A DNA stretch of 64,000 nucleotides from Murdochiella vaginalis (GTDB lineage Bacteria; Bacillota; Clostridia; Tissierellales; Peptoniphilaceae): positions 992,001 to 1,056,000 of the forward strand of contig NZ_LT632322.1 in assembly GCF_900119705.1 (NCBI RefSeq), given 5' to 3'. Shown one piece after another: positions 16,568 to 26,234 of this stretch. Under the pieces are notes generated by a model. That model saw only the letters and a list, made by a program, of their open reading frames with translations. It made no database searches and was not told the origin of the DNA. The stretch's first letter is position 1. Each line of letters starts with the position of its first letter. Position numbers and translations under genes: made by a program.

Positions 16568-19018
16568 ATGAAACTTTCCTATAATTTACTGAAACAGTAC
16601 GTCGCACTTCCGGAAGATCTTACCATGGAGCAGCTCGCCTATGATTTGACCATGCGCACCGTGGAGGTGGAGGGGACGACGGATTTGGCGAAGCGGTATG
16701 AACGCATCGTCGTGGGCAAAATTAAAACGGTCTCTCCGCACCCGGATGCGGATCGCCTGCGCGTGGTGCAGGTGGATCTCGGCGAAGAGGGCACTCGGCA
16801 GATCGTCTGTGGCGGCGACAACCTCATTGAAGAACACTACGTGATCGTTACGCTTCCCGGTTCTTTCGCCGTTTGGCATGGGGAAGGCGAGCCGGTCGAG
16901 ATTAAAGAGGCAAAGCTGCGCGGCATGGATTCGTACGGCATGATCGCCGGCGCAGGGGAGATCGGTCTGGAAACTCTTTTTCCTACGAATGATGTGCATC
17001 ATATCGTCGATCTGACGGAAGAAGGCATCGATAAGAAAGTTACGCTTGCGCCGGGCATGCCGATTGCCGAGGCCCTGGGCCTGAACGATCAGATTTTAGA
17101 GATTGAAAACAAATCCATCACCAATCGTCCCGATTTATGGGGACACTATGGCATTGCGCGTGAGCTTTCCGCCATTTATCATGCCGAACTGACGCCGATG
17201 GATGAAGTGGAGAAGGTCGATGTGCCGGCCTATCCGCTCCAATTGGTGAATCCCGAGCTTTGCGGACGCATGCTCGCCGCACAGTACACCGGGGTGGACA
17301 GTCGAAAAGCGCCGCTCTGGATGCGGGTATTGCTCATGAAATGCGAAATTCGCCCCATCAATGCGTTAGTCGATATGACCAATTACGTCATGATGGTCTA
17401 CGGGCAGCCGACGCATGCCTACGATGCCGATCATATTGAGGGCGGACTGCTTGCCCGTCGTGCGGAAGAGGGGGAAGCGCTGGAGCTTCTGGATGGAAAA
17501 CAGCTCACGCTCAGTACGGAAGATCTGGTCATTGCGGATCATAAGAAGGCCTTGGGGCTGGCAGGCGCCATGGGCGGTAAGCACGACTCCATTTCTACGC
17601 AAACGCGTGAAACGGTTTTGGAAATCGCAAATTTCAAGCCGGAAACCATACGAAAGACGGCGCAGAGGTTCGGTATTCGCACGGAAGCCTCATCGCGCAA
17701 TGAAAAGGGCATTGATGCCCAACGCATGGATCCCACCTTCGGCCTTTGGCAGAAGCTCATGCGTGACATTTTCCCGGAGGCGCGTCTTGTTGCCTTTGCA
17801 GAGCAACAGAAACGAATGACGGAAAAAGCCGAAGTACACGTTACTTGCGAATGGCTTTCCCGACGGTTGGGTCGGTCGCTTTCCGTGGAAGAGATTACGA
17901 AAATGCTGGAACCGCTCGGTTTTACGGTTTCCTGCGTTGCTACAAAAAATGAAAAGGAGCAGGAGCTACTCGTGACCGCGCCGACATGGCGCTCAACCGG
18001 TGACATTTCTCTTCCGGATGACATTCTGGAAGAAGTGGCGCGCATGATCGGTTATGAAAACTTTACGCTGATTCCTCCCCAAGTGACACTCACGGGAGCG
18101 CTGCATCAGCCGCAAATGGACTTGGAGCGCAGGATTCGGGAAACGCTCGCATATTCTTTCGGCTTTCAGGAAATTCTTTCCTATCCCTGGGTAAAAGACG
18201 AATACGCCGAGCTTTGCGGTATTACGTCGCAGGAAATGCTTCGTCTGGAACAGCCGCCGGCGCCGAATCAGGCGACCTTACGCACGTCGCATGTGCCCAA
18301 TGTTATCGAGGCGATAGTGAAGAACGTGCGCTTCTATGATGCGTTCCGTCTATTTGAACTGGGCCAAGTCTATACCGTCGGTGCCCAAAGTCCCTCCTCC
18401 CCGGATGAAGTGTTGCCGGCCATGCATCGCGAATTGGTCGGTGCCGTGGTGGGCAATAACCCGCAAGAACTGTTTTACACGGTAAAAGGGGTTCTGGAGG
18501 CACTCGGCCAAGCGGTGCAGACCGATACGTTCACCTTTACACGCGAAGAACGCCCTTATTGGGCGGATCGCGAAGCCTGGTTGACGATTATGGTTCGCGG
18601 AAAGGCCGTCGGTGTAATGGGGCTTCTTTCCACACGTACCAAGGCTCGCGCCGACATTAAATATCAGGATGCATGTCTCTTTGTCGTCAATATGGAAAAA
18701 CTGAAGGCCTTTGATTCGCGCACCAATACGTTTACAGCGCTTCCGCAATATCCGCATGTTTTCCAGGATCTCTCGCTTCTGGTTCGTGAAGAGACCACAT
18801 GGAAACAAATGGAAGAAGCCATCGGCGATCGCGCCGTGTCCATTGCCTTTGTGGATGAATATCGCGGAAAGCAGATTCCCGAAGGGCATAAATCGGTCAC
18901 ATTGCGTGTGGAATTAGCCTCGGATGCGGGTACGCTTACGGCAGAAGAGATCCATGCGCGCATGAAGGAAATCCGTGATGTGCTGGCCGATGCCGGCGCC
19001 ACATTACGAGCACAGTAG
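16568..19018 (+). CDS. pheT: Phenylalanyl-tRNA synthetase beta subunit
   Basis: The 816-residue partner of PheS. Domains in order: N-terminal tRNA-binding OB fold (about 40-155, with SPHPDADRLRVVQVDLG), B3/B4 editing domain that hydrolyses Tyr-tRNA-Phe, B5 domain, a catalytic-like core without active site, and a C-terminal ferredoxin-fold anticodon-binding domain (last about 95 residues, YPHVFQDLSLLV). Length fits the bacterial norm of about 800. It starts behind AAGGAG, ten bases after pheS. Confidence 0.97.
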   Translation: MKLSYNLLKQYVALPEDLTMEQLAYDLTMRTVEVEGTTDLAKRYERIVVGKIKTVSPHPDADRLRVVQVDLGEEGTRQIVCGGDNLIEEHYVIVTLPGSFAVWHGEGEPVEIKEAKLRGMDSYGMIAGAGEIGLETLFPTNDVHHIVDLTEEGIDKKVTLAPGMPIAEALGLNDQILEIENKSITNRPDLWGHYGIARELSAIYHAELTPMDEVEKVDVPAYPLQLVNPELCGRMLAAQYTGVDSRKAPLWMRVLLMKCEIRPINALVDMTNYVMMVYGQPTHAYDADHIEGGLLARRAEEGEALELLDGKQLTLSTEDLVIADHKKALGLAGAMGGKHDSISTQTRETVLEIANFKPETIRKTAQRFGIRTEASSRNEKGIDAQRMDPTFGLWQKLMRDIFPEARLVAFAEQQKRMTEKAEVHVTCEWLSRRLGRSLSVEEITKMLEPLGFTVSCVATKNEKEQELLVTAPTWRSTGDISLPDDILEEVARMIGYENFTLIPPQVTLTGALHQPQMDLERRIRETLAYSFGFQEILSYPWVKDEYAELCGITSQEMLRLEQPPAPNQATLRTSHVPNVIEAIVKNVRFYDAFRLFELGQVYTVGAQSPSSPDEVLPAMHRELVGAVVGNNPQELFYTVKGVLEALGQAVQTDTFTFTREERPYWADREAWLTIMVRGKAVGVMGLLSTRTKARADIKYQDACLFVVNMEKLKAFDSRTNTFTALPQYPHVFQDLSLLVREETTWKQMEEAIGDRAVSIAFVDEYRGKQIPEGHKSVTLRVELASDAGTLTAEEIHARMKEIRDVLADAGATLRAQ

Positions 19019-19059
19019 GAAGAAGATTGGTATCGAGAGGAAAAGAGAAGGAGGTTGTC

Positions 19060-19455
19060 ATGGCATCACGCAATCGAATGGAAGTCAAGATTTTCGGACA
19101 AAGTTATGTGTTACACAGTGCGCGCGACGAGGCGGAAATGCGTAAAGTGGTCTCTCTGGCAACCAAAGCGATCCAGGATTCCGCTTCTCCACAGACGCGT
19201 TACAACAATACGATGCAAGCGACCTTGGCCTGTATGAATTTAGCCGATGCCTGTCTGCAAGCGCAAGCGGAAGTGGAAGCGGCGCATGCCGAGGTGAAAA
19301 AGGCGCAGGAGCAAGCGGAAAAGGCACAAGCAGAAGCAAATCAATGCCTTGAAAAGAATCATGCTTTAATGGCGGAGATACAGCAGCTCAAAAAGACGAT
19401 CGGCAGTCGTCCCACGCGACCCAAGGCAAAGGGAAGTGCCGGGATGGATCAATGA
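19060..19455 (+). CDS. zapA: Cell division protein ZapA
   Basis: The 131-residue protein has the ZapA N-terminal domain (MEVKIFGQSYVLHSA... EMRKVVSLATKAIQD) followed by a long Ala/Glu/Gln-rich coiled-coil. ZapA bundles FtsZ filaments at midcell. Position after pheT is conserved in Bacillota. The ATG at 19060 has AAGGAGG seven bases upstream; the in-frame upstream start at 19027 lacks one. The C-terminus is longer than usual (family about 85-110) and ends in a basic tail. The stop overlaps the next start (ATGA). Confidence 0.88.
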   Translation: MASRNRMEVKIFGQSYVLHSARDEAEMRKVVSLATKAIQDSASPQTRYNNTMQATLACMNLADACLQAQAEVEAAHAEVKKAQEQAEKAQAEANQCLEKNHALMAEIQQLKKTIGSRPTRPKAKGSAGMDQ

Positions 19456-21833
19456 GCCGACCGGAAATTCTTGCCCCTGCGGGCAATCAGGAGATGGTTC
19501 GTGCCGCTTTTGCTGCCGGGTGCGATGCCATTTACGTGGGTGCAAAGCGCTTCGGTGCACGCGCCTATTCGGAAAATTTTGAAGTGGACGAACTGATTGC
19601 GCTCATCGCAGAAGCGCATCGCCGTGGTGTTCGCGTGTTTCTCACAGCCAATACGCTCATCATGGAACAAGAAATGGATGACGTACTTGCTTTATTGCAT
19701 CCGCTTGCTGATGCCGGGCTGGATGCTGCCATTTTGCAGGATCTCGGTTTAATGTCCCGACTGAAACGGGAGATTCCGAATCTGGAACGCCACGCCTCGA
19801 CGCAGATGTCCGTGACGTCATTGGATGGCGCATTGGCATTGCAAGGCCTTGGCTATACCCGTGTAGTTCTCGGTCGGGAGACAAGTATAGAGGAAGTGGA
19901 ACGCATCGTGCAGCAAACCGATTTGGAAGTGGAAGTGTTTGCACATGGATCGCTTTGCATGTCGGTTTCGGGACAATGCTATTTGAGCGCCTTTTCCGGC
20001 GGGCGAAGTGGAAATCGCGGTGCTTGTGCGCAGCCCTGCCGAAAGACGTACACGTTGCAACGTCCGAATGGTCAAATCCTCGGTGCCGAAAACACCTATC
20101 TCAGTCCGCGCGATCTGATGACGCTTGACCGTGTAGCGGAATTTTCACGCATCGGCGTGCATTCGTTAAAAATCGAAGGACGCATGAAAAAGCCGGAGTA
20201 TGTCTTTGCTGCGGTATCGGCCTATCGAAATGCTCTTCTAAAGCAACCCTATGATGCAAAAGGACTGCAACGGATGACGAACCGTCCGTTTACGGAGGGC
20301 CTGATGTTTCATGCCTTCGGAACGGACATGGCGTTTGATCGGAAACAATCCGGAGGCGAATGCATCGGAACCATTGATGTACAGGACGACGGTCAGCGCT
20401 ATGTGTTTACGAAAGAATCTTTAGTAGCGGGGGATATGCTCATGCTGCAGGGGAAACGCGGCACGTTTCCCTATACGGTTTCCGAGGATTACCCGGCGGG
20501 AAGCAAGCTGCTGTTTCCGATGCGCGATATTCCCCGGAACTCGTCCGTTCTTCTGGTGTATACCGAAACGGTGCGAAAAAAATTGCAGGAAGCGTTAGCG
20601 GAGGAGAGGGAAAAGGATGAGCGAATGCCGCTTACGCTTTCGGTTTCGATTGCGCCGGAAAAGCCTCTTCACGTGATCGCCCGAAGCGGACGGGAAGAGA
20701 TCGTATGGGAGGGGGCGGTGGTTTCGCCTGCACGTTCGCACGCTCTGGACCGCGAAACGGTGGAACGTGCCTTTCGCAAGGTGGGAAATACGGCGTTTAA
20801 GTTGGAGAAGCTCATGGTCTCGTTGGAAGACGGAGCCTTTGTACCGGTCAGCCAATTAAATGCGGCACGACGCGATGCATTGAATACCTTGTCCCATGCG
20901 TTGAGTCGTTCGACTTTACGCGAGAGGCCGACGACTGCAAATGGGACGCCTGCAAGCGACTTCTACTCGAAAGAAAACTCGCAACGCATGGAAGAGCAAA
21001 CATCCGTCCTCGGTGCGTATCCTTCCCAAGAGAAAACCCGAGCGACTAAAATACCGCGCATTCTTTTGGAAACGGATCGCGATCCGGACGCTTTCTCCGG
21101 CGTGTTGGAGAACGTGGATCGCGTGTTGCTTTCGGATCTGACCCATGCCCGGGTTTGGCGAGATGTGGGAATTTCGGTCGATTGGGCATTTCCGCTTTTA
21201 CAGGAGAGCGACGCGGCGCTTTGCTGCTGGGAAGAGGCCCGTGCTCTATCGCATCCTTTTGATGGTATTACCGTGCGCACCCTTAACGAATTGGGACATG
21301 TTTTGCGGGCCATGAAGAATTTGCCACATCCCATATCGATCGCCCTGGGGTTCGGTTTCAATTTACGCAATAGCGACGCGTTTTCAGAAGTCTCCCGGTG
21401 GGCAAGAGAGATTCCCATCGTTCGCACGGCGATCTCTGTCGAATGCACAAAAGAGGAAGCCTTTTCTTTTCCTTCCTCTGCATTGGAGGCGGAAATGCTC
21501 TATTTCGGCCCGGCCCCCGGCATGCTTTTGCGACAATGTCCCTGTGCTTTGCTGAAGGGATGTCATGATGAGCAGCATTGCAAAACCTGTACATTTCGGC
21601 AGGATGTGCTTCTTGTCGATTCGTATGGCAAACGGCCGATGGTGCGGAGAAAAGGGTATACAGAACTGCTTTCCCCGACACGAATCGATTTACGCAAGGA
21701 TACGACGCTGCTTTCCCGGATCAAGCCTTCCTGGCTCCGCGTAGTGGATGTCGGGCAAGAGACCTACGAGGTACTAAAAACGGTAAGGAGAAGTCATGCA
21801 GGAGAGCGTATTAAAAACGCTGGAATACGATAA
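19452..21833 (+). CDS. Peptidase U32 family protein with DUF3656 domain
   Basis: The 793-residue protein opens with the U32 barrel (ILAPAGNQEMVRAAFAAGCD, AIYVGAKRFGARAYSENF) and carries the U32 signature EVFAHGSLCMSVSGQCYLS followed by the cysteine pair in GNRGACAQPCRK. A DUF3656-type region follows (about 300-480) and then a less conserved second half ending in a Cys cluster (CPCALLKGC ... CKTC). U32 proteins were named collagenase-like, but the best studied members (RlhA, TrhP, UbiU/V) act in RNA hydroxylation or ubiquinone synthesis and bind an Fe-S cluster. An RNA-modifying role (RlhA-like) is therefore as likely as proteolysis. It overlaps mutS2 by 38 bases. Confidence 0.85.
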   Translation: MSRPEILAPAGNQEMVRAAFAAGCDAIYVGAKRFGARAYSENFEVDELIALIAEAHRRGVRVFLTANTLIMEQEMDDVLALLHPLADAGLDAAILQDLGLMSRLKREIPNLERHASTQMSVTSLDGALALQGLGYTRVVLGRETSIEEVERIVQQTDLEVEVFAHGSLCMSVSGQCYLSAFSGGRSGNRGACAQPCRKTYTLQRPNGQILGAENTYLSPRDLMTLDRVAEFSRIGVHSLKIEGRMKKPEYVFAAVSAYRNALLKQPYDAKGLQRMTNRPFTEGLMFHAFGTDMAFDRKQSGGECIGTIDVQDDGQRYVFTKESLVAGDMLMLQGKRGTFPYTVSEDYPAGSKLLFPMRDIPRNSSVLLVYTETVRKKLQEALAEEREKDERMPLTLSVSIAPEKPLHVIARSGREEIVWEGAVVSPARSHALDRETVERAFRKVGNTAFKLEKLMVSLEDGAFVPVSQLNAARRDALNTLSHALSRSTLRERPTTANGTPASDFYSKENSQRMEEQTSVLGAYPSQEKTRATKIPRILLETDRDPDAFSGVLENVDRVLLSDLTHARVWRDVGISVDWAFPLLQESDAALCCWEEARALSHPFDGITVRTLNELGHVLRAMKNLPHPISIALGFGFNLRNSDAFSEVSRWAREIPIVRTAISVECTKEEAFSFPSSALEAEMLYFGPAPGMLLRQCPCALLKGCHDEQHCKTCTFRQDVLLVDSYGKRPMVRRKGYTELLSPTRIDLRKDTTLLSRIKPSWLRVVDVGQETYEVLKTVRRSHAGERIKNAGIR

Positions 21834-24141
21834 GATACTGACGCTTGTTGCGCAACATGCGCAATCCGCTGTTGGACGCGATCGCGTACTGGCTTTGCGT
21901 CCTTCGACAGAGCGCGAGACGGTATTGCGCACGCAGGAAGAAACGGCGGATGCCGTGCGGCTCTTGTTGGCCTTTGGCAATCCTCCGCTTTTCGGCATCT
22001 ATCCGATTCGTGCTTCGCTCAAACGTGCCGCGCTGGGTGGCGTACTGTCTATGCGGGATTTGCTGCACATTGCCGATGCGCTTCGTGTTTCAAGGGAATT
22101 GCAACGCTATGTTTCGGAAGCGGAAGAAGGCGTCATCGTGCGCACCATTCAGAGCCTTTTCTTGCAGGATGGTCTCGAACGGGCGATTTCGGATGCCATC
22201 GTAACAGAGGACACGATGGCCGATACCGCTTCGCGTACGCTGTATACCATCCGGCAAAAATTGCGGACAAAAAATGACCAAATTAAGATACGTCTCAATG
22301 AGATTTTGGCGCACGCCGCACAGGCGGGATATCTCAATGAAAATTTAATTACGATGCGCGACGGACGGTATGTTTTGCCCGTAAAGGCGGCCAATCGCAA
22401 TCAGGTGAAGGGCGTTGTCCACGATTCCTCCGGCAGCGGACAGACCGCATTTGTGGAACCGTTGGCCATCGTCGAGCTGAACAATGAAATTCGCTCGCTG
22501 GAAGGCGAGGAAGAGGAGGAAATTCAGCGCATCTTAGCGGATCTTTCGCAGGAGGTGGCCGAATTTCAAGAGGAATTGGGTGCAAACGAAGAGATCCTGA
22601 TTCACATGGATTTCACCTTCGCCAAGGCGCAGTATGCACTGGCGACCGGCTGCTCCCAACCGACCTTTTCCACCGATCGCTCTCTTTCTCTGCAGCAGGC
22701 GCGACATCCCTTGCTTGGGAAAAATGTCGTGCCCATCGATATTCGCCTCGGCAAGGACTATACGACGCTCATCATTACCGGGCCGAATACGGGCGGCAAG
22801 ACCGTTACGCTCAAAACCCTCGGTCTGTTACAGGCCATGGCGCAATCCGGCCTGCAAATACCGGCACGTGCGCCGTCTGTTGTAGGCATCTTTTCGTCCA
22901 TTTATGCCGATATCGGCGACAAGCAGTCCATTGAGCAGAGCTTGTCTACGTTCTCGGCTTCGATGACCAATATTGTCCATATTTTAGCCTCCGCAGATCG
23001 TGATGCCCTCTTGCTGTTTGACGAGCTGGGCTCGGGAACGGATCCCACCGAAGGCGCGGCCATGGCTATGGCGATTCTCAAGCAACTGCGCGATCAGGAT
23101 ATTCGTACCGTGGCGACCACGCATTATGCGGAATTAAAATTGTTTGCCATCCAGGAAGAAGGCGTACAAAATGCGTCTGTGGAATTTGATGTCGAGACGC
23201 TTTCTCCGACGTATCGTTTGGTGATCGGCTTGCCGGGAAGATCTAATGCCTTTGAGATTTCCAGGCGCCTCGGCCTGTCGGAGAACATCCTTCGGGAAGC
23301 GGAGAGTTATTTGGATCATGGCACCATTCGCTTCGAGAATGTGTTGGCGGACATTGAAAAAAGTCGACAGGCCTCGGAAGAAGAGCGCCTGCAGATTCGC
23401 CGAGAACGGGAAGCCTATCAGCAAAAATTGCTTCATATGAAACAGGAGCTGGAACAGGCGCAGCAGACGTACGAGAGACAAATGCAAAATGCGGAACAAA
23501 AAGCGCACGATATCATAAACGAGGCGCGGGAAACGGCACAGAATATGCTCCGCGATGCCAAAGATGCGCTAAAAGGAGAGCGCCCGGCGCTGGATCGTGC
23601 GTATAATAAAGTACAGGAATCGGCCAAGGCATTTGAGAAGAAACATCAAAAGGTTAAAGCGGATGCCTATCGTCCGGGTCCTCAGAACCTGCAGATGGGC
23701 GAGAGCGTGAAGATTCTTTCGCTTAACCAAACCGGCATTCTGGTCGAGGGGCCGGATCGCAATGGCGATGTAAAAGTGCAGATGGGCATTCTTACTGTCA
23801 GCTCCAATGTACGAGATCTTGCGCGCGTATCGGAACCCGACCGGATTGTGGCGCCTAAAGCCCCGTCCTCTTTTGTCTCCGTCAATACGGCGAAGGATTC
23901 GTTACCGTATTTGGACCTGCGTGGCGAGCGGTTTGATGATGCCATGCATGCGGTGGATAAGTATTTAGATGATTGTGTGCTGGCGGGGTACAATAAAGTA
24001 CGGATCATCCATGGAAAGGGAACCGGTGCCCTTCGCAAGGGCATTCAGGAACGATTAAAACGCGACCGTCGGGTCGTATCCTTCGCCTTTGCGGATGTCC
24101 GGGAAGGCGGTACGGGAGCCACGGATGTGGTATTGAAATAG
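21796..24141 (+). CDS. mutS2: MutS2 / RqcU ATPase-endonuclease
   Basis: The 781-residue protein has the MutS2 layout: core and clamp helices, ABC-type ATPase with Walker A GPNTGGKT (residues 329-336) and Walker B LLFDELGSGTDP, a long coiled-coil (about 510-620), a KOW-like segment and a C-terminal Smr nuclease domain (YLDLRGERFDDAM, IIHGKGTGALRKGI). MutS2 was linked to suppression of recombination; in Bacillus subtilis it also senses collided ribosomes and splits them for rescue. The start lies inside the end of the U32 gene, behind AAGGAG. Confidence 0.96.
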   Translation: MQESVLKTLEYDKILTLVAQHAQSAVGRDRVLALRPSTERETVLRTQEETADAVRLLLAFGNPPLFGIYPIRASLKRAALGGVLSMRDLLHIADALRVSRELQRYVSEAEEGVIVRTIQSLFLQDGLERAISDAIVTEDTMADTASRTLYTIRQKLRTKNDQIKIRLNEILAHAAQAGYLNENLITMRDGRYVLPVKAANRNQVKGVVHDSSGSGQTAFVEPLAIVELNNEIRSLEGEEEEEIQRILADLSQEVAEFQEELGANEEILIHMDFTFAKAQYALATGCSQPTFSTDRSLSLQQARHPLLGKNVVPIDIRLGKDYTTLIITGPNTGGKTVTLKTLGLLQAMAQSGLQIPARAPSVVGIFSSIYADIGDKQSIEQSLSTFSASMTNIVHILASADRDALLLFDELGSGTDPTEGAAMAMAILKQLRDQDIRTVATTHYAELKLFAIQEEGVQNASVEFDVETLSPTYRLVIGLPGRSNAFEISRRLGLSENILREAESYLDHGTIRFENVLADIEKSRQASEEERLQIRREREAYQQKLLHMKQELEQAQQTYERQMQNAEQKAHDIINEARETAQNMLRDAKDALKGERPALDRAYNKVQESAKAFEKKHQKVKADAYRPGPQNLQMGESVKILSLNQTGILVEGPDRNGDVKVQMGILTVSSNVRDLARVSEPDRIVAPKAPSSFVSVNTAKDSLPYLDLRGERFDDAMHAVDKYLDDCVLAGYNKVRIIHGKGTGALRKGIQERLKRDRRVVSFAFADVREGGTGATDVVLK

Positions 24142-24149
24142 GAGGAATG

Positions 24150-24863
24150 ATGGAAGACATCAAAAACGTCTATTCGACATTTTGGGAAGATTTAAAGGTG
24201 CTAATTAAGGCTTTTCCGGTCTTGCTGTTGGCAGCTTTGGCGTATGCTGTGGCGCAAAAATTGCTTACGCCGGTCATGGCTGTTACCGGCGTTTTGGCCG
24301 GCGGATTTCTTGCCTGGCTTCTTGAAATGATCATAAGAACGCATTTGGCAACGATCATGACCACCCTTTTTGCACGTGAAACGTTGAGACCCAACGATCT
24401 TTTTCAGTTGGATGGGGCGTTTTTTCCGCCCTTGACACAGGCGTATTTCCTGCTCTTCGTGGTCGAGCTTTTCGCTTCCCGCGTGCTTTCTCCTCTTCTT
24501 CCTGCGCACTTGCTTTTACTTCTGGGCCTGGTTTGGAAAGTATTTACAGCGCCGCTTTTTGAAGTGGTTTATCTTGCCCATGAGCCCTCTGCACGCGTAT
24601 TTTCCGCGATGCTGGAGTTTTGGCGGGATAACTGGCAACCGCTTTTTCTCTACAGCGTGGTATGCGCCGGGTTAACGCTGCTCTTCTATCCGGCGATGTT
24701 TTCCATGGCGGGTTTTACCTTCTACGGCATTGGAGCGGTCGTGTTACAGGCAGTTCTTTATTCATCCTATGCGCTGACAAAAGGAATCTTATTCCGTATC
24801 CTGTATTTTTCTACGCCGCGCTCCCGCGCGTTTCATCATCAATTTGACCGGAAGCGCTCCTAA
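24150..24863 (+). CDS. Integral membrane protein of unknown function
   Basis: I do not recognise the family. The 237-residue protein has about five or six hydrophobic segments (around residues 20-55, 90-115, 120-145, 165-195 and 195-215) and a short basic tail. Its arrangement of a long amphipathic start and paired helices resembles the DUF975 or glycerophosphodiester-type membrane domain only in a general way. It begins directly behind mutS2; GGAGG at 24141-24145 overlaps the mutS2 stop, so the second of two adjacent ATGs (24150, not 24147) is better spaced. The TPR gene follows 40 bases later. Confidence 0.75.
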   Translation: MEDIKNVYSTFWEDLKVLIKAFPVLLLAALAYAVAQKLLTPVMAVTGVLAGGFLAWLLEMIIRTHLATIMTTLFARETLRPNDLFQLDGAFFPPLTQAYFLLFVVELFASRVLSPLLPAHLLLLLGLVWKVFTAPLFEVVYLAHEPSARVFSAMLEFWRDNWQPLFLYSVVCAGLTLLFYPAMFSMAGFTFYGIGAVVLQAVLYSSYALTKGILFRILYFSTPRSRAFHHQFDRKRS

Positions 24864-24902
24864 TGCATTCCATGCACTGATAGAAAAAGAGAGGGAAAAA
24901 CG

Positions 24903-26234
24903 ATGAGCCATCACGATTGCCAATGTAGACACGATCATCCGGACCATGCGGAACAGGACCATAACGGCCATGAAAATTGCTGTTGTCATGACCATGACAC
25001 GGAACATCATCACGACTCGCAGGGAGCATGCTGCGATTCGCACAATACCGAAGAAACAACGGACATTGAGGCCTATTTTCGAGCGAAAAACACAAGAGTT
25101 GCCTTTATTGAATTAAAAGAACAGGCGTCCTCTGCTCCTTCATCGCTTCTGGGCGTGCCGATTCCCATTCGTCTGCGCGATTTTCTGGAAGGCGTAGAAG
25201 AAGCATTCGATCAGGAAATTCCCATGCGAGCGATTTTAAGCGGGATGGTGTGGATGCTCGCCATTGATCCCGAATTTCGCTATGTTTCCGTGTACCGCCA
25301 ATTTTTGCAGGAAGCGCTCAAGGATCCCGTTGGGTATGCGCTCCATTTAGGAATGGGACACGTTAAACAGGCCTATGCCCTGAAGGACGAAATCGATCAG
25401 GATGCGCATTTCCACGAAAACGCACCGCACCCGGATGAGCGGGATCAAAAAGTGAACGAAGAATGGGAAGCAGCTCTTTTGTCTTTTCGTGGGGCGTATC
25501 TGCTCAATCCCGACGAACCGGTTGCCGCCGTGCAATATGCTCGACTGCTTTGGCAAAGTGCCCCGCAGTCCGCCTTTCTTGTCGAAGCCAATCATCTGCT
25601 CGAAGAGGTGCTTCGTAAAGAGGAAGACGATGTTGCTGCCAATACGGCCTTGGGCGAGTTACAGGAACATATGGGCCGCTATTTGAAAGCAACTGCCTAC
25701 TATTCGCATGCGCTGGCGCACTGTGAGCACGAAACCATGAAAGAAGAATTGCGACAGAGCATCACGCGCATTGCACCCGATGCGGCGATGGAGAATGCCA
25801 TCTACTATTTGCGCCGCGCCGATTACGATCGCGCCCGCGAAGCCCTGATGAAGGCGAAGGCCGAGAGCAAGCGATACGACGCAGATTACTATCTCGGCGT
25901 GGTGTATCAGAATACAGGCAATTTTGCAGCAGCCGAACAAGCCTTTCGTACGGCACTGGACGAAGGCGGGAATTTAGAAGATATCTATAACGGTCTGGTG
26001 TATGCGCTCAATGCACAAAATAAAGTGGAGGAAGCCATCGCTGCTGCGTCGGAAGGCTTAGAAGCCCATCCGGATGCGCTTCGCCTGCTGTTCAACCGTG
26101 CGGTGCTCTACGTAGATCAAGGAGAAAGGAAAAAAGCACAGGAAGATATCGATGAGATCCTTTCCTATGATGACCTTTCGGACGAATTATTCAATGAAGT
26201 GATGCGCCTGCGCGAACAGCTTTCCGCTCAGTAG
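24903..26234 (+). CDS. TPR protein with His/Cys-rich N-terminal metal-type segment
   Basis: The first 47 residues of this 443-residue protein are dominated by His, Cys and Asp (CQCRHDHPDHAEQDHNGHEN, CCCHDHD, HHHD, CC), a probable metal-binding stretch. The rest is alpha-helical with tetratricopeptide-like repeats, clearest in the C-terminal half (about 290-440: YYLGVVYQNTGNFAAAEQAF, YNGLVYALNAQNKVEEAI, LLFNRAVLYVDQGERKKAQE). No signal peptide or membrane segment is seen, so it is probably cytosolic. TPRs usually bind other proteins. Function is unknown; a metal-handling scaffold or SecC-like chaperone tail is a guess. ATG 24903 has AGAGGG upstream. It overlaps the convergent murC by seven bases. 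Confidence 0.85.
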   Translation: MSHHDCQCRHDHPDHAEQDHNGHENCCCHDHDTEHHHDSQGACCDSHNTEETTDIEAYFRAKNTRVAFIELKEQASSAPSSLLGVPIPIRLRDFLEGVEEAFDQEIPMRAILSGMVWMLAIDPEFRYVSVYRQFLQEALKDPVGYALHLGMGHVKQAYALKDEIDQDAHFHENAPHPDERDQKVNEEWEAALLSFRGAYLLNPDEPVAAVQYARLLWQSAPQSAFLVEANHLLEEVLRKEEDDVAANTALGELQEHMGRYLKATAYYSHALAHCEHETMKEELRQSITRIAPDAAMENAIYYLRRADYDRAREALMKAKAESKRYDADYYLGVVYQNTGNFAAAEQAFRTALDEGGNLEDIYNGLVYALNAQNKVEEAIAAASEGLEAHPDALRLLFNRAVLYVDQGERKKAQEDIDEILSYDDLSDELFNEVMRLREQLSAQ

